DNA from: Anaerolineae bacterium
Lineage (GTDB): Bacteria; Chloroflexota; Anaerolineae; Aggregatilineales; Phototrophicaceae
DNA: 64,000 bases
Assembly: GCA_017303635.1 (NCBI GenBank)
Contig: JAFLCG010000001.1
Location: 124,001 to 188,000, forward strand
Direction: 5' to 3'
In this document: one piece after another, positions 1-8,832 of the stretch
Layout: every line of letters starts with the position of its first letter
How positions within the stretch are numbered: the stretch's first letter is position 1
Program-made: the position numbers and the translations under genes
Notes under the pieces: model-generated
Seen by the model: the letters and a program-made list of their open reading frames with translations, nothing else
Databases searched by the model: none
Told to the model about the DNA's origin: nothing

Positions 1-56
1 TAAACCCAACGGTACTCACGCCTAATTGCTCTGCCTGTTTGCAGCATCTTCATTCA

Positions 57-92
57 GGGTTCGGACGCGGGTATGCGTGTCCGAACCCTTTT
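57..92 (+). terminator. Rho-independent terminator of a gene upstream of the window
   Basis: A 10-bp perfect stem (GGGTTCGGAC / GTCCGAACCC) is followed by TTTT. The window opens with TAA, which may be the stop codon of the gene it serves. The T-run points to + strand transcription. Confidence 0.7.
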
Positions 93-106
93 ACTTTACA
101 ACCTCA

Positions 107-436
107 TTAGGTGGGCTCAAATGGGCCGTAACGCAGAATCAGGCGGGTGCCGCCGACGGTGATCGTCTGATCGACCAGCCACGTAATTGGTGTTCCGGCG
201 GGTATGTCCCGACCGTCCAGCTGCGTGCCGTTCGCTGTAAACATATCGGTCACGGTCACGCCATAATCCAGGCTGCGGAAAACCCGCAGGTGAATGCGGG
301 AGACGCGGGCATCGGGCACGACGATGGCCGCACGCTGCTCACTCCGCCCAATGACACTGGCTTCAGGCGGTAGTAAGGCAAATGAAGTGGCTCCAGAGGG
401 CAGAATCATCTCAAGATAATAGGTCGGCGCAGTCAC
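107..436 (-). CDS. Small FHA-domain protein
   Basis: A 109-aa protein that is essentially one forkhead-associated domain, a fold that binds phosphothreonine peptides. Visible FHA signature residues are Gly30-Arg31, Ser46-Arg-Ile-His49 and Asn69-Gly70. There is no signal peptide, membrane segment or partner domain, so it is probably a cytosolic phospho-reader. The start is GTG with a weak AGGGA-type ribosome site upstream. It lies alone and is divergent from the AraC gene. No Ser/Thr kinase is present in the window, so its partner is unknown. The domain call is firm; the biological role is not. Confidence 0.85.
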   Translation of the reverse strand: MTAPTYYLEMILPSGATSFALLPPEASVIGRSEQRAAIVVPDARVSRIHLRVFRSLDYGVTVTDMFTANGTQLDGRDIPAGTPITWLVDQTITVGGTRLILRYGPFEPT

Positions 437-582
437 CGGATCAGTCCCTTAAAACTCGTCATATCTAGTGTAAGGATACCCCAGAACCATAAAGCGTGCC
501 TAGTGGCACACCCCTCCGGCAGGCTTCTCCGTCTGCAATACAATGGAACCTGAAAACTCTATTGCATTGTCTATGGTGAATC

Positions 583-1479
583 ATGTCTGTGATCAATCCA
601 ACCGCTCATTATACGATTAGTATTAACCGGGTTCTGGATTACATCCGCGATCATCTGATTGAAGATCTTTCCCTGGATGTTTTGGCCGGGGTTGCCGGAT
701 TTTCGCCATTTCACTTTCATCGTATTGCCCAGGCGATGACCGGAGAAACACTGGCGGAGACGGTCGCTCGGTTGCGGCTGGAACGGGCAGCGGCGCTGCT
801 TCGTGCTGATCGGCATCTGGCGATTGCGGAGGCTGCCCTTGCCAGTGGTTTTATTTCGCAGGCCCATTTTTCCAGGGCTTTTAAAAAGCACTTTGGACTC
901 TCGCCTCGTCAGTGGGATCGGGTGACGCCCCTCCAGAATCGCAAGAATGGTCAAATTCTAGAAGGTTTTCCGCTATACACTTTTGAGGATGATGGTAAGC
1001 ACTTTGAGGTTCGTCTGCGGGAGCAGCCGTTAAGCACGCTGGCCTATATTCGGGTGATTAATGCCTACAGTGACCCATCCCGCATTATGGGAGCATTTGA
1101 TCGCTTGTTGGCCTGGTATCAGCAGCAAGGAGGTGATCTGCGCCAGACGACCCTGTACGGCATGTCCCAGGATGACCCGGAGATTACCCCACTGGAGAAA
1201 TGCCGTTTTGATTTTTGTCTGAGTGTGCCTGTTACTTGGCGCGGGAATGGCGAGATCAGCTTGCGGGAGTTGCCTGCTTGTCATCTGGCCTATATCCACT
1301 GTGTGGGGGATATCTATCTGGAAGATCGAGCATGGCAGTATCTGTATCGGTACTGGCTGCCGCGCAGTCGCTTTATGCCGGTCGACCTGCCGGCGATGGA
1401 AATTTACCACAAACGCCCGGATGAAATCGGCTGGGCCACTTATGATATCGATTGTGCCATCCCCGTCATCGCTGTCTAA
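583..1479 (+). CDS. AraC-family regulator with GyrI-like effector domain
   Basis: A 298-aa transcription factor. An AraC/XylS double helix-turn-helix occupies about residues 10-110, with the typical family tail ([16 protein letters not shown]). A GyrI-like small-molecule-binding domain follows from about residue 125 to the end. Proteins with this order respond to drugs or small amphiphiles in known relatives (Rob, SbmC/GyrI). It is followed after 35 bases by a VOC protein on the same strand, so the two are probably co-transcribed. The start ATG has only a weak ribosome site (GGTGA). The ligand is unknown. Confidence 0.88.
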   Translation: MSVINPTAHYTISINRVLDYIRDHLIEDLSLDVLAGVAGFSPFHFHRIAQAMTGETLAETVARLRLERAAALLRADRHLAIAEAALASGFISQAHFSRAFKKHFGLSPRQWDRVTPLQNRKNGQILEGFPLYTFEDDGKHFEVRLREQPLSTLAYIRVINAYSDPSRIMGAFDRLLAWYQQQGGDLRQTTLYGMSQDDPEITPLEKCRFDFCLSVPVTWRGNGEISLRELPACHLAYIHCVGDIYLEDRAWQYLYRYWLPRSRFMPVDLPAMEIYHKRPDEIGWATYDIDCAIPVIAV

Positions 1480-1514
1480 ACCGTTCGATGATCTTTATCA
1501 ATGAGGAGAAATTC

Positions 1515-1847
1515 ATGGAACTCGGCACTTTTTCTGTCAGCCTGGCTGTCAAGGATATCAAAGCTTCTCGTGCCTTCTATGAAAAGCTGGGCTTTAAGAT
1601 GGTCTTTGGTGTCCAGGAGCAAAACTGGATCATCATGCAGAATGGTGAGGCTAAAATTGGCCTGTTTCAGGGGATGTTTGACAAGAACATTCTCACTTTC
1701 AACCCGGCAGATGCGCGGGCCATTCAAAAATCCCTGAAGGCGCAGGGGGTGACGCTGGTTCTGGAAGCCGATGAATCGACTACCGGCCCGGCTCACCTGA
1801 CGCTCCTTGATCCGGACGGCAATCAAATCCTTATTGACCAGCACTAA
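1515..1847 (+). CDS. VOC-fold (glyoxalase/bleomycin-resistance-like) protein
   Basis: A 110-aa protein of the vicinal oxygen chelate superfamily, one beta-alpha-beta-beta-beta pair. The C-terminal LDPDGN turn is typical. The chosen ATG follows GAGGAGAA by 4-5 bases; an open frame continues upstream to 1452 but overlaps the AraC gene and lacks a ribosome site. Positions that carry His and Glu metal ligands in catalytic relatives are Ser and Leu here, so it may be a binding protein and not a metalloenzyme. Its stop overlaps the stop of the convergent membrane protein by 4 bases. Confidence 0.8.
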   Translation: MELGTFSVSLAVKDIKASRAFYEKLGFKMVFGVQEQNWIIMQNGEAKIGLFQGMFDKNILTFNPADARAIQKSLKAQGVTLVLEADESTTGPAHLTLLDPDGNQILIDQH

Positions 1848-2581
1848 GCACCGGGCCCACGCAGCATCAGGATGATGATGGCTACCGGGATTGATGCGAG
1901 TGTCGGCAGGATCAGTGCCAGTGGATAGTGATACCAACGGGGTGGTCGCGCGGTTCGTGCTTCCGGGATCGAATAGGCTGGCAGATAAACCATCAAGCCG
2001 TAGACGAATACCCAGAATCCCAGCCCAATCAGGTTCTGTGGGCCGAAGGCGATGCTTTCTCCCAGAGTGCCACTAAGTCCAAAGAGTAGGAAAACGGCTG
2101 ATGCACTAAAACGCCAGCGCCAGAGCATGAGTGCCCAGGCAATGAACATGGGGATGAAAACGACTACGCTATGAAATAGCACCACTTCCAGATAGTTTGG
2201 GGAAGCTGTGATGGCAGCTTCTCCCATCTGCACTCCAAATAATGGAGCCAGGTTCGTCATACTGGTGGTACCACCTTCTTCCATGAGCGCGAGCGCCGTG
2301 CAGAACAACACAAAGGTGATTCTCCAGTCCAGTTGAATGCGCTGTACCTGCTTGCGGATGGCATCTCGAAAGCGAAACATGAGCAGGCCGCCTAATACAC
2401 ACCACAGCAGCACTAATCCCATCATCATGCGGACAATTGCGCCTGCAATGGGATCCACGGCTGCGTCAGTGCTAAAGAATAGGAGCAGCGCGAAAGCCCC
2501 ACCGCTGATGTCCAAGATCATGATGACCATGTGAATCCAGCGCTCGCTGGGATTTGAAGCCTTCATTAGGTTTGCCCCCAT
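1844..2581 (-). CDS. Polytopic membrane protein, function unknown
   Basis: About 245 aa with six or more hydrophobic segments separated by short loops, including a conserved-looking cytosolic stretch rich in Arg and Gln. I do not recognise the family. The frame can be extended to a TTG at 2587, but ATG at 2581 is preceded by AGAGGGG at a good distance; ATG at 2566 is another option, with GGGGG upstream. The ribosome site sits inside the 3' arm of a terminator hairpin. The gene ends by overlapping the convergent VOC gene by 4 bases. Confidence 0.65.
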   Translation of the reverse strand: MGANLMKASNPSERWIHMVIMILDISGGAFALLLFFSTDAAVDPIAGAIVRMMMGLVLLWCVLGGLLMFRFRDAIRKQVQRIQLDWRITFVLFCTALALMEEGGTTSMTNLAPLFGVQMGEAAITASPNYLEVVLFHSVVVFIPMFIAWALMLWRWRFSASAVFLLFGLSGTLGESIAFGPQNLIGLGFWVFVYGLMVYLPAYSIPEARTARPPRWYHYPLALILPTLASIPVAIIILMLRGPGA

Positions 2582-2585
2582 AATC

Positions 2586-2631
2586 AAAACCCCTCTTGCC
2601 TGCGATCTGATGCCTGCAGGAGAGGGGTTTT
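2586..2631 (-). terminator. Hairpin terminator overlapping next gene's RBS
   Basis: An 11-bp perfect outer stem (AAAACCCCTCT / AGAGGGGTTTT) with an inner CCTGC/GCAGG helix. On the minus strand it ends in TTTT. It lies between the DUF4342 gene and the downstream membrane protein, and its last arm doubles as that gene's AGAGGGG ribosome site. Confidence 0.7.
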
Positions 2632-2655
2632 GAGTATGTACTAGCGTTTGAGGAA

Positions 2656-2958
2656 CTATTCCGACGGTGGGACGCCCTCACGGACGACTTCAATCTTCAG
2701 GCGGGCGAAGATGGCGGCAATGGCAGCGACCGGGGCGACCCACCAGGCCGCCAGGACACCGACCACGCTGGCAGCAACGCCAACCGTCAGGTTGATGTCC
2801 ATCAGGACTTCATTTTCCGCATTGCGGATGATGAGGCGGCGGGCATTACCTTCCTTGACCAGTTCCTGTACTTTTTCCACGAGTTGGTTACCTGCAACTT
2901 CCAGTTGATCGCTGAAAGTCTTCGGTTCGGTTTCCGGGGTTTTCTGTTCGTTAGTCAT
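2656..2958 (-). CDS. DUF4342 family protein
   Basis: A 100-aa protein of the DUF4342 type. A charged N-terminal helix (VEKVQELVKEGNARR) is followed by a short beta unit (LIIRNAENEVLMDINL), then a hydrophobic Ala/Val-rich segment at about residues 58-86 and a terminal ARLKIEVV strand. The family has no established function; proteins of this shape are found in Firmicutes and Chloroflexota. It is followed by a strong hairpin terminator, so it is probably transcribed on its own. Family assignment rests on the EGNxRRxxxRN and LTVGV motifs. Confidence 0.75.
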   Translation of the reverse strand: MTNEQKTPETEPKTFSDQLEVAGNQLVEKVQELVKEGNARRLIIRNAENEVLMDINLTVGVAASVVGVLAAWWVAPVAAIAAIFARLKIEVVREGVPPSE

Positions 2959-3061
2959 GATACTGCTACTCCTGGTTGACTTGGCTGCCCATGCAGCCCT
3001 GAATATACACTCTCCTATACGCGGGTCAAAATGAAAAGTTGCAGGCTACCCAGAAAACGAA

Positions 3062-3093
3062 AAGCTCCAGAGCCGGGGGGAACTCTGGAGCTT
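3062..3093 (-). terminator. Terminator of the small secreted protein gene
   Basis: An 11-bp perfect stem (AAGCTCCAGAG / CTCTGGAGCTT) followed on the minus strand by TTCGTTTTC. It lies 30 bases past the stop of the 3124-3612 gene. Confidence 0.75.
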
Positions 3094-3123
3094 GCATCTG
3101 GAAGCTGATCCGGGAGTTAAAGA

Positions 3124-3612
3124 TCAGGCTTCAGTAGGGAGTGTGCGGCCCAGGTCATCCCACTCGAAAGTATAGACTTTGCCTTCCGAGTCTGCCGGGG
3201 CGGTCAGGAAGTAGCCATCGTCCTGAATATCCAGTACAAAACCATTCAGGTCGAGGCTAGATTCACCACTGCTGAGCAAGGCATCAATGTCGTTGGTGGT
3301 CAGGCTGGCGACGCTGTAGGTGCTGCCATCGGTGTTGACTCCAATCAGTTCCAGACCCGTGATGACTGTCTCATAAGCGTAACCGCCGTTATCACCCCAG
3401 ACAGGGTCACCTGCTGCGTCGAAGACCTGCACCGTTTCCTGCGTGTAGTAGATGACGACTGGTGCGGCCAGATCGAAGGCATTCACCCGACTATCTTCGA
3501 TGTGTGGAAGATCATCAATATTGACTTCCTCATCAGCGAGGGCCGGGAAGGCGCTCATGACAGCCAGGATACCTACCAGAGCCAGAACGAGAAATTTGGA
3601 GTAACGCTTCAT
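3124..3612 (-). CDS. Small secreted protein, unknown family
   Basis: A 162-aa protein with a clear Sec signal peptide (MKRYSKFLVLALVGILAVMSAFPALA, residues 1-26, AxA-type cleavage). The mature part is acidic, about 135 residues, with no cysteines and alternating hydrophobic/polar stretches that suggest a beta-rich fold. No recognised domain. It has its own terminator and is separated by 200 bases from the sugar transporter operon, so it is probably monocistronic. Function unknown. Confidence 0.7.
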   Translation of the reverse strand: MKRYSKFLVLALVGILAVMSAFPALADEEVNIDDLPHIEDSRVNAFDLAAPVVIYYTQETVQVFDAAGDPVWGDNGGYAYETVITGLELIGVNTDGSTYSVASLTTNDIDALLSSGESSLDLNGFVLDIQDDGYFLTAPADSEGKVYTFEWDDLGRTLPTEA

Positions 3613-3753
3613 CTGTCAGTTTCCTTTCATCGGTACTGCTTATTGATCGATGCTTACATGATGCGCGATCTGTATGCAGAACCGATGTGGAAACTGTAAA
3701 AAAGCTATGGAGTAGATCTACTGCTGGAGGGGAGAATTGTTCAGAAATGATGA

Positions 3754-3787
3754 AGGCACAGATCCTTAGTGAAAAGGATCCGTGCCT
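3754..3787 (-). terminator. Terminator of the sugar ABC operon
   Basis: A 14-pair hairpin with a single A/C mismatch (AGGCAC-A-GATCCTT / AAGGATC-C-GTGCCT), beginning 27 bases past the stop of the last permease gene. The minus strand after it is only moderately T-rich. Confidence 0.6.
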
Positions 3788-3813
3788 GGTCATGCCGTGG
3801 TGGGATTTGAGGA

Positions 3814-4713
3814 TTAGCCTTTGACCGCGCCGAAGGTCAAGCCGCGCACAATGTAACGCTGCACAAAAAGGGACAGGATCACGGGCAGGGTAATGGCAAT
3901 CATCATTCGGGTTGCCAGATAAGGGAAGTGGACACCGCGGGCGGTGCTAGTACTGGCAACAAGGTAGGTATAGGGCTTGGCCTCGCGGGTCGCCAGGACA
4001 CTGGCGAAAAGGAACTCATTCCAGGCAAAAGCGAAGCAAATAATTGCGGCTGCGGTCAGCGCCGGGGTTGCCAATGGAAGCGCAACGCGCCAGAAAACCT
4101 GCCATGGCGAGGCTCCATCCACGACTGCTGCTTCTTCGATTTCATCCGGGAAGTCCGCGAAGAAATCCCGCATGATGAGGATAGCAAAGGGGATCACGAA
4201 GGTGGTGTTGACGATAATCATCCCCACGTGTGTATCCAGCAGTTTGAGTGTCTGAATCACGATGAATATGGGGATGAGAGTCGCAATCGGCGGCATGAAG
4301 CGCTGTGACATCACCCATGAGATGATGTTGCTGTTGCCAATCTTGTACTGAAAGCGACCTAATGCATAGCCCGTCAACGTGCCGATGGTGCAGGCGACGA
4401 CGGTTGCACCGACAGCGATAATGACACTGTTACGGAGTGCAAGGAAGGTTTCTCGGCCACCGAGGTTCAATTCTGCGTCCCAGTTGGCGAGTGTCGGGGT
4501 GAATTGCACCCAGGGGATAAAGACGGGCGAGAGGGCTTCGACCTGGGTCATGAAGGAAGTTCGCACTGCCCAGATGAAGGGAAAGAGGGTCCAGACGACG
4601 GCAATGATGACCCCCAACCACAGCAGCGCTCGTCCGACTCGTGCTTGCCAGTCCTTGGCCGTTGAACGGCTCGGTGCGGGGGTATCCAGATGGACTTGTT
4701 TGGTTGCAGCCAT
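3814..4713 (-). CDS. CUT1 sugar ABC transporter permease (MalG type)
   Basis: A 299-aa inner-membrane permease of a carbohydrate-uptake (CUT1) ABC importer. Six membrane segments and the EAA loop (EEAAVVDGASPWQVFWRVALP) that contacts the ATPase are visible, and the protein ends in the usual RGLTFGAVKG tail. The start used, ATG at 4713, follows AGGGGT; the longer frame to 4824 overlaps the upstream permease and is rejected. It sits 7 bases after the partner permease. No ATPase gene is in the operon, so a shared MsmX/UgpC-like ATPase encoded elsewhere is likely (inference). Confidence 0.93.
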   Translation of the reverse strand: MAATKQVHLDTPAPSRSTAKDWQARVGRALLWLGVIIAVVWTLFPFIWAVRTSFMTQVEALSPVFIPWVQFTPTLANWDAELNLGGRETFLALRNSVIIAVGATVVACTIGTLTGYALGRFQYKIGNSNIISWVMSQRFMPPIATLIPIFIVIQTLKLLDTHVGMIIVNTTFVIPFAILIMRDFFADFPDEIEEAAVVDGASPWQVFWRVALPLATPALTAAAIICFAFAWNEFLFASVLATREAKPYTYLVASTSTARGVHFPYLATRMMIAITLPVILSLFVQRYIVRGLTFGAVKG

Positions 4714-4720
4714 GATATTT

Positions 4721-5680
4721 CTACCCCTGCTTCGGCTGATCGTAGCGCGAGCGCATCCGGCGGAAGTAAAGCGTACTGATGATGATACAGACGATAACCA
4801 GCACGTAACCCAGTGCTGAGCCATAACCCATCTGGAAGTTCTTCAGACCAACCTGATAGGCATAATAAGAATAGGTCTGCGTGGCGCTGCCAGGACCACC
4901 GCCCAACATCGACAGCGGAATATCCAGAATCTTGAAGGTTTCGACCAGGCGTAACATGCCGATGGTGCCCAGAGCCGGCAAAATCAGCGGCAGCGTGATG
5001 CGGCTGAATAGCTGCCAGCTATTACGTGTATCTAGCCGGGCTGCCTCGTACAGTTCGGTCGGGATGGACTGCATCGCCGCCAGCACAACCACAAAGACGA
5101 ATGGAGTCCACTGCCAGGTATCCAGTAGTAAGACGGCAGTACGGGCAGGCCAGGGCTGGGAGAACCAGGGCACCCATTGACCGCCAGTCACAGCCTTGAT
5201 AACGGTGTTGATGATGCCGCTTTGCTCGTTGAAGAGGATTAGCCCCATAAAGCCTAAAGCTACCGGTGCGGCGAACAATGGCATGGTCATCACAGAGCGA
5301 AAAATACGCAGACCGGCAAAATCATGGTTGAAGAGCCAGGCAATCCCGGTTCCGAGCAGGAGGGTGAGTAAGGTAGAGCCGAGCGTCAGAAAGATGGTCG
5401 TAGGGATGGTTTCGCCGACACGCACATCGACTGCTGATGCTCCGGCACCGAAGAACGCTTGTCCCTGCTCGCTGCGGGTGTCAATCACTGAGCTGGCAAT
5501 ACCCTGAAACACTTTGGAGTAGTTCTCAAAGCCGATGAATTGACCGCTCGTGGGCCGAGCCAACTGCCGATCAGTGAAGCTCAGCGCCAGTGAGTACAGC
5601 AGCGGGAAGATGGTGAAAGCCAGAATCCAGATCACGCCGGGGAGCAGAAAGAAAAGCCCCATGCGATTTTTTCGGTACAT
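4721..5680 (-). CDS. CUT1 sugar ABC transporter permease (MalF type)
   Basis: A 319-aa partner permease. An N-terminal membrane anchor (LFFLLPGVIWILAFTIFPLLY) is typical of MalF/UgpA relatives. There are about six membrane helices and an EAA loop (LYEAARLDTRNSWQLFSRIT). The ATG at 5680 is chosen over a TTG one codon earlier; GAGG lies 7 bases upstream. The extracytoplasmic loop of about 75 residues after helix 1 is longer than usual. Part of a three-gene operon: binding protein, this gene, second permease. The substrate cannot be read from sequence. Confidence 0.93.
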   Translation of the reverse strand: MYRKNRMGLFFLLPGVIWILAFTIFPLLYSLALSFTDRQLARPTSGQFIGFENYSKVFQGIASSVIDTRSEQGQAFFGAGASAVDVRVGETIPTTIFLTLGSTLLTLLLGTGIAWLFNHDFAGLRIFRSVMTMPLFAAPVALGFMGLILFNEQSGIINTVIKAVTGGQWVPWFSQPWPARTAVLLLDTWQWTPFVFVVVLAAMQSIPTELYEAARLDTRNSWQLFSRITLPLILPALGTIGMLRLVETFKILDIPLSMLGGGPGSATQTYSYYAYQVGLKNFQMGYGSALGYVLVIVCIIISTLYFRRMRSRYDQPKQG

Positions 5681-5710
5681 CAAAATGCCTCATGAATATC
5701 TTCAAATAGA

Positions 5711-5740
5711 GCCGGGGTACTTTTTTAATGTGACCCCGGC
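5711..5740 (-). promoter_or_regulatory. Intra-operon hairpin after the binding-protein gene
   Basis: An 8-bp GC-rich stem (GCCGGGGT / ACCCCGGC) with a 14-base loop lies between the solute-binding protein and the permeases. In ABC operons such hairpins commonly stabilise the upstream message or attenuate the permease genes, so that binding protein is made in excess. That role is inference here. Confidence 0.6.
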
Positions 5741-5765
5741 CCGATCTTAACTTAGAGGGGAGACT

Positions 5766-7439
5766 TTAGCCGCCAGGTGTATAGCCGATAGCGGCCTGAT
5801 AGACACCCAACTGGAGATCACGACCAATGTCGTTGGTCACGTTCTCCCATTCGGTAGCTACCTGGTCGAGTGCCGGTTGGGGTTGGTTCTGCCCACTCAT
5901 GACTTCGGCCAGACGGACATCCAGCGCGTTCCAGTAGCGTTCAGTACCGGGGATACGCAGGTATGGCAGAGTGATCGGGAAGCTGAACAGGTTTTCGCCA
6001 TAGGCATTGATGTACTGTTCGGCGTCGCTGGCATTGAAGCCGTACTGAGCATAGTCTTCAACCGAAGCCGTACCACGCGGCGGGAACAACTGATACAGGC
6101 TCGACGGATCGACACCGGTCCAACCCGCGGTCGAGTTCCAGAAGTTGATGTTACGGTTGGCATGGAAGGCCATGAAGTAGTAGGCCAGTTCCGCGGTATC
6201 GGTATTGGCGCTCATGACGGGCATCCAGGAACCGCCCGTAACGTTACCGACGCAGTTCGGATTGGCAGCGTCATCCATCATGGTGCTGGTTTCGCGGTCG
6301 TACCACTGGGTCGAGCAGGGGATACGGCCTGCGCCGAGCTTGCCCTGAATGACCGAGCGATCCGGGAGCTGAGCCAGCGATCCAACATCGCCCCAGGAGA
6401 AGGTGGCAATTGCGTTGCCCTGCAGGAAGTTGTTCCAGGCTTCAGCCAGTTCCCAACCAACCTGTGACGGTGAGCCAGTAGCGGTCAGGGCGACCAGATA
6501 GTCCAGCGCAGCCACATGACCGGGGGAATTGGCCAACGCGGTCATGTCTTCCGGGTCGAACCAGAAGACGTTGTCGTATTTGGATACGGCGCGCGGGTTG
6601 TCACCAGCTGCCGGGGTGATGGCGAACGAAGCAGCAACGGTCACGAAGTGGAAGTGACCCTGACCGCCGGAGCGCAGATGCAGGCTGATACCGTCATCCG
6701 GGTCGCCATCGGCATTCCAGTCCTTACCATTGAAGAACGTGGTGATCGCCAGCAGATCCTGCCAGGTATTGATCGGGTAGGGCATCGGGGAACCGACTTC
6801 GGCCTCGTAAGCGGCCTGCCATTCCGGGCTTTCCAGGATGTCCTTGCGGAAATAGAGCAACTGCGCATCGCCGTCATTCACGGCAGCGTAGGTCTGACCG
6901 CCCCAGCGGAGCAGTTCGTACAGCGGCGTGGCGACCTGATCAGGTTCCCAGGTCGGATAGCCTTCGGTATTGATGTAACCGTCAATCGGCTGAATCCAGC
7001 CGTTGGTCACATAGTCGCCCATGTACCAACCGCCGATGTTCATGACATCGTAGGTATTCTGGCCGGTCAGGAAGTCTGTGGCGGTGGTGGTGTAATATTG
7101 CGCCTGAGGAATTTCGATGATGTCCAGCGTCGCGCCGGTCAGGGCCTGGAAGGCTTCGCGCCAGAAATAATATGGGCCGCTGATACCACCGCGCGGGCCT
7201 GCCTGCTGTACCGAGACGGTCAGGGTTTGACCGGCAAAGCGGCCAGTGGCATCCGGGAAACCGGCAGCTTGGAGGGCAGCCATGGCGGTCGTGCGTTCAA
7301 GATCAGTTTGTGCACCAGGGAAAAGTTGTTCAGCGGTCAGGCCCATGAACGTGTCCTGGGCAGTGGCGACGGAGGCGAGACTGGTGATGCTGAGGACGAC
7401 GATTAAGAGGAGCGAAAGTTTCAACTGCCACTTCTTCAT
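5766..7439 (-). CDS. Extracellular solute-binding protein of sugar ABC importer
   Basis: A 557-aa secreted binding protein, longer than the roughly 420 aa common in CUT1 systems. Residues 1-27 are a Sec signal peptide ending in ASVATAQ; there is no lipobox Cys, so anchoring is not by lipidation. Typical binding-protein segments are visible, such as VMNIGGWYMGDYV, GKDWNADGDPDDGISL, and a NAIATFSWGDVG segment. GGAGA lies 9 bases before the ATG. First gene of the transporter operon. Two LacI/cre-like operators lie 155-190 bases upstream. The large size and acidic Asp/Asn-rich loops recall binding proteins for oligosaccharides or glycerol phosphates, but the substrate is unknown. Confidence 0.92.
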   Translation of the reverse strand: MKKWQLKLSLLLIVVLSITSLASVATAQDTFMGLTAEQLFPGAQTDLERTTAMAALQAAGFPDATGRFAGQTLTVSVQQAGPRGGISGPYYFWREAFQALTGATLDIIEIPQAQYYTTTATDFLTGQNTYDVMNIGGWYMGDYVTNGWIQPIDGYINTEGYPTWEPDQVATPLYELLRWGGQTYAAVNDGDAQLLYFRKDILESPEWQAAYEAEVGSPMPYPINTWQDLLAITTFFNGKDWNADGDPDDGISLHLRSGGQGHFHFVTVAASFAITPAAGDNPRAVSKYDNVFWFDPEDMTALANSPGHVAALDYLVALTATGSPSQVGWELAEAWNNFLQGNAIATFSWGDVGSLAQLPDRSVIQGKLGAGRIPCSTQWYDRETSTMMDDAANPNCVGNVTGGSWMPVMSANTDTAELAYYFMAFHANRNINFWNSTAGWTGVDPSSLYQLFPPRGTASVEDYAQYGFNASDAEQYINAYGENLFSFPITLPYLRIPGTERYWNALDVRLAEVMSGQNQPQPALDQVATEWENVTNDIGRDLQLGVYQAAIGYTPGG

Positions 7440-7590
7440 AGCAAATATTCTCCATGTCGAACAGTATCAAGGCAATCTAGGATGGACCAGGTTCAGGGGA
7501 TTTGCGTCACCTCCTTAAAAATAATTCAGGTGCAGCAATGTGAGGGTAAGAAGTTAATTCCTGTCAGAGTTAAGCATGTTTCCGCACACT

Positions 7591-7629
7591 TGTCAACCGA
7601 TTGCTCATTTGTGAAGAAAACGGTTTCAT
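7591..7629 (-). promoter_or_regulatory. Two LacI/cre-like operators upstream of sugar transporter
   Basis: On the minus strand 7629-7615 reads ATGAAACCGTTTTCT, which satisfies every fixed position of the cre-type consensus WTGNAANCGNWNNCW. A second site, centred on CG at 7598/7599, matches the last 11 positions (AACCGATTGCT). The two CG centres are 23 bases apart. They sit upstream of the binding-protein gene, and RNase Z begins about 105 bases away on the other side. A LacI-family repressor is expected but none is encoded in the window. Confidence 0.6.
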
Positions 7630-7733
7630 GCGCTTGAAAAGGACTTCAGGTTGACTGCACTGCGGCTTGCCCGCCCCTTGCAATCTATTCGTTCGTCCAG
7701 CAGACTCAGCCTTCACCTAAGGTCAGGTCACGC

Positions 7734-8717
7734 ATGTTTGAAATTGTCTTTCTAGGTACATCGGCTTCTGCGCCATCGGTGCATCGCGGTCTGGCAGCGC
7801 AAGCTGTTATTGCAGGCGAACACCGCTTTCTCATCGACTGTGGCGAAGGCACCCAGCGGCAAATCCTGCGGAGCGGCATTGGTTTCAAGAAGCTAAACCG
7901 CATCCTGCTCACACATGGGCATCTGGATCATATTTTGGGATTAGGCGGCCTGGTGTCGACTTTTGCCCGTTGGGAAAATGTCGATGAGATTGAGATTTAT
8001 GGCGGTAAGGCGACGCTCGACCGGGTGCAGGCGCTGCTCTATGGCGTCGTGCTGGATTACGAACGGTTGGAAGTAAAAATCCATCTGGTTGATCTGAAGC
8101 CGGGGCGCATTTTCAGCGGTAAGGATTTCACAGTGGATACCTTCCCGGTGACGCATCGCGGTCCCGGTAACTTCGGTTTCCTCTTTCAAGAGAAGACGCG
8201 CCGTCCATTCCTCAATGATCAGGCAGAAGCCTTTGGTGTACCAATCGGGCCTGAGCGAGCGGAACTGGTCAAGGGCAAGTCGATTACGCTGGCTGATGGT
8301 CGGGTCATCACTCCGTCGATGGTGCTGGGCGAAGAGATCCGCGGTGTGAAATACGTTCATGTGGGGGATACGGCTCGCACGGATAATCTGTGTGAAGTGG
8401 TACAGGATGCCGATGTGTTGGTGATTGAGGCGACTTTCCTGGATGAAGATGCGGATACAGCGAAAGCCTTCGGGCACATCACAGCAGGTCAAGCGGCCCG
8501 GTTGGCGCTGGAAAACGGTGTTAAGTCCCTGCTGCTGACGCATGTCTCCCGGCGGTACCGCGAGCGTGACGTGATCGATGAAGCCCGTCGCATTTTCCCA
8601 CAGACTCATGTTGCCCGTGACCTTGATCATTATGTCATCCGGCGGGATCGACCGGTTGAGCGTTGGGTTGCGATGGCTGGAGACCGGGATAGTGACGACG
8701 TGCAGAGCGCAGAGTGA
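7734..8717 (+). CDS. rnz: Ribonuclease Z (tRNA 3'-end endonuclease)
   Basis: A 327-aa metallo-beta-lactamase-fold RNase that trims the 3' trailer of pre-tRNAs. The zinc motif HGHLDH is at residues 61-66, preceded by the LGTSASAPSVHRG and IDCGEGTQRQ segments characteristic of RNase Z/ElaC. Further ligands are in FPVTHRGPG, HVGDTA and the terminal TAGQAA..LLLTHVS region. Length matches the short, bacterial form. The start ATG follows the TCAGGTCACGC region. It stands alone and is divergent from the sugar transporter. Confidence 0.95.
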   Translation: MFEIVFLGTSASAPSVHRGLAAQAVIAGEHRFLIDCGEGTQRQILRSGIGFKKLNRILLTHGHLDHILGLGGLVSTFARWENVDEIEIYGGKATLDRVQALLYGVVLDYERLEVKIHLVDLKPGRIFSGKDFTVDTFPVTHRGPGNFGFLFQEKTRRPFLNDQAEAFGVPIGPERAELVKGKSITLADGRVITPSMVLGEEIRGVKYVHVGDTARTDNLCEVVQDADVLVIEATFLDEDADTAKAFGHITAGQAARLALENGVKSLLLTHVSRRYRERDVIDEARRIFPQTHVARDLDHYVIRRDRPVERWVAMAGDRDSDDVQSAE

Positions 8718-8832
8718 ACGTTAGCGGCCTCTGATTTCTCGGAACTACTTCGTCCTTGAATTCTTCTTACTGGCTTCTTGCCACTGAATTCCTGTTGGTA
8801 AGCTGGCAATAGGTAATGCAGAAAGCTATCTA

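Noticed and set aside
3814..4824. Longer permease frame starting at 4824
   Set aside because: It would overlap the upstream permease by about 100 bases, while ATG 4713 has a ribosome site and the expected N-terminus.
7505..7516. A perfect Shine-Dalgarno-like AAGGAGGTGA on the minus strand upstream of the binding protein
   Set aside because: No ATG, GTG or TTG lies at a usable distance after it, and the binding-protein gene has its own GGAGA site, so a leader peptide is not supported.
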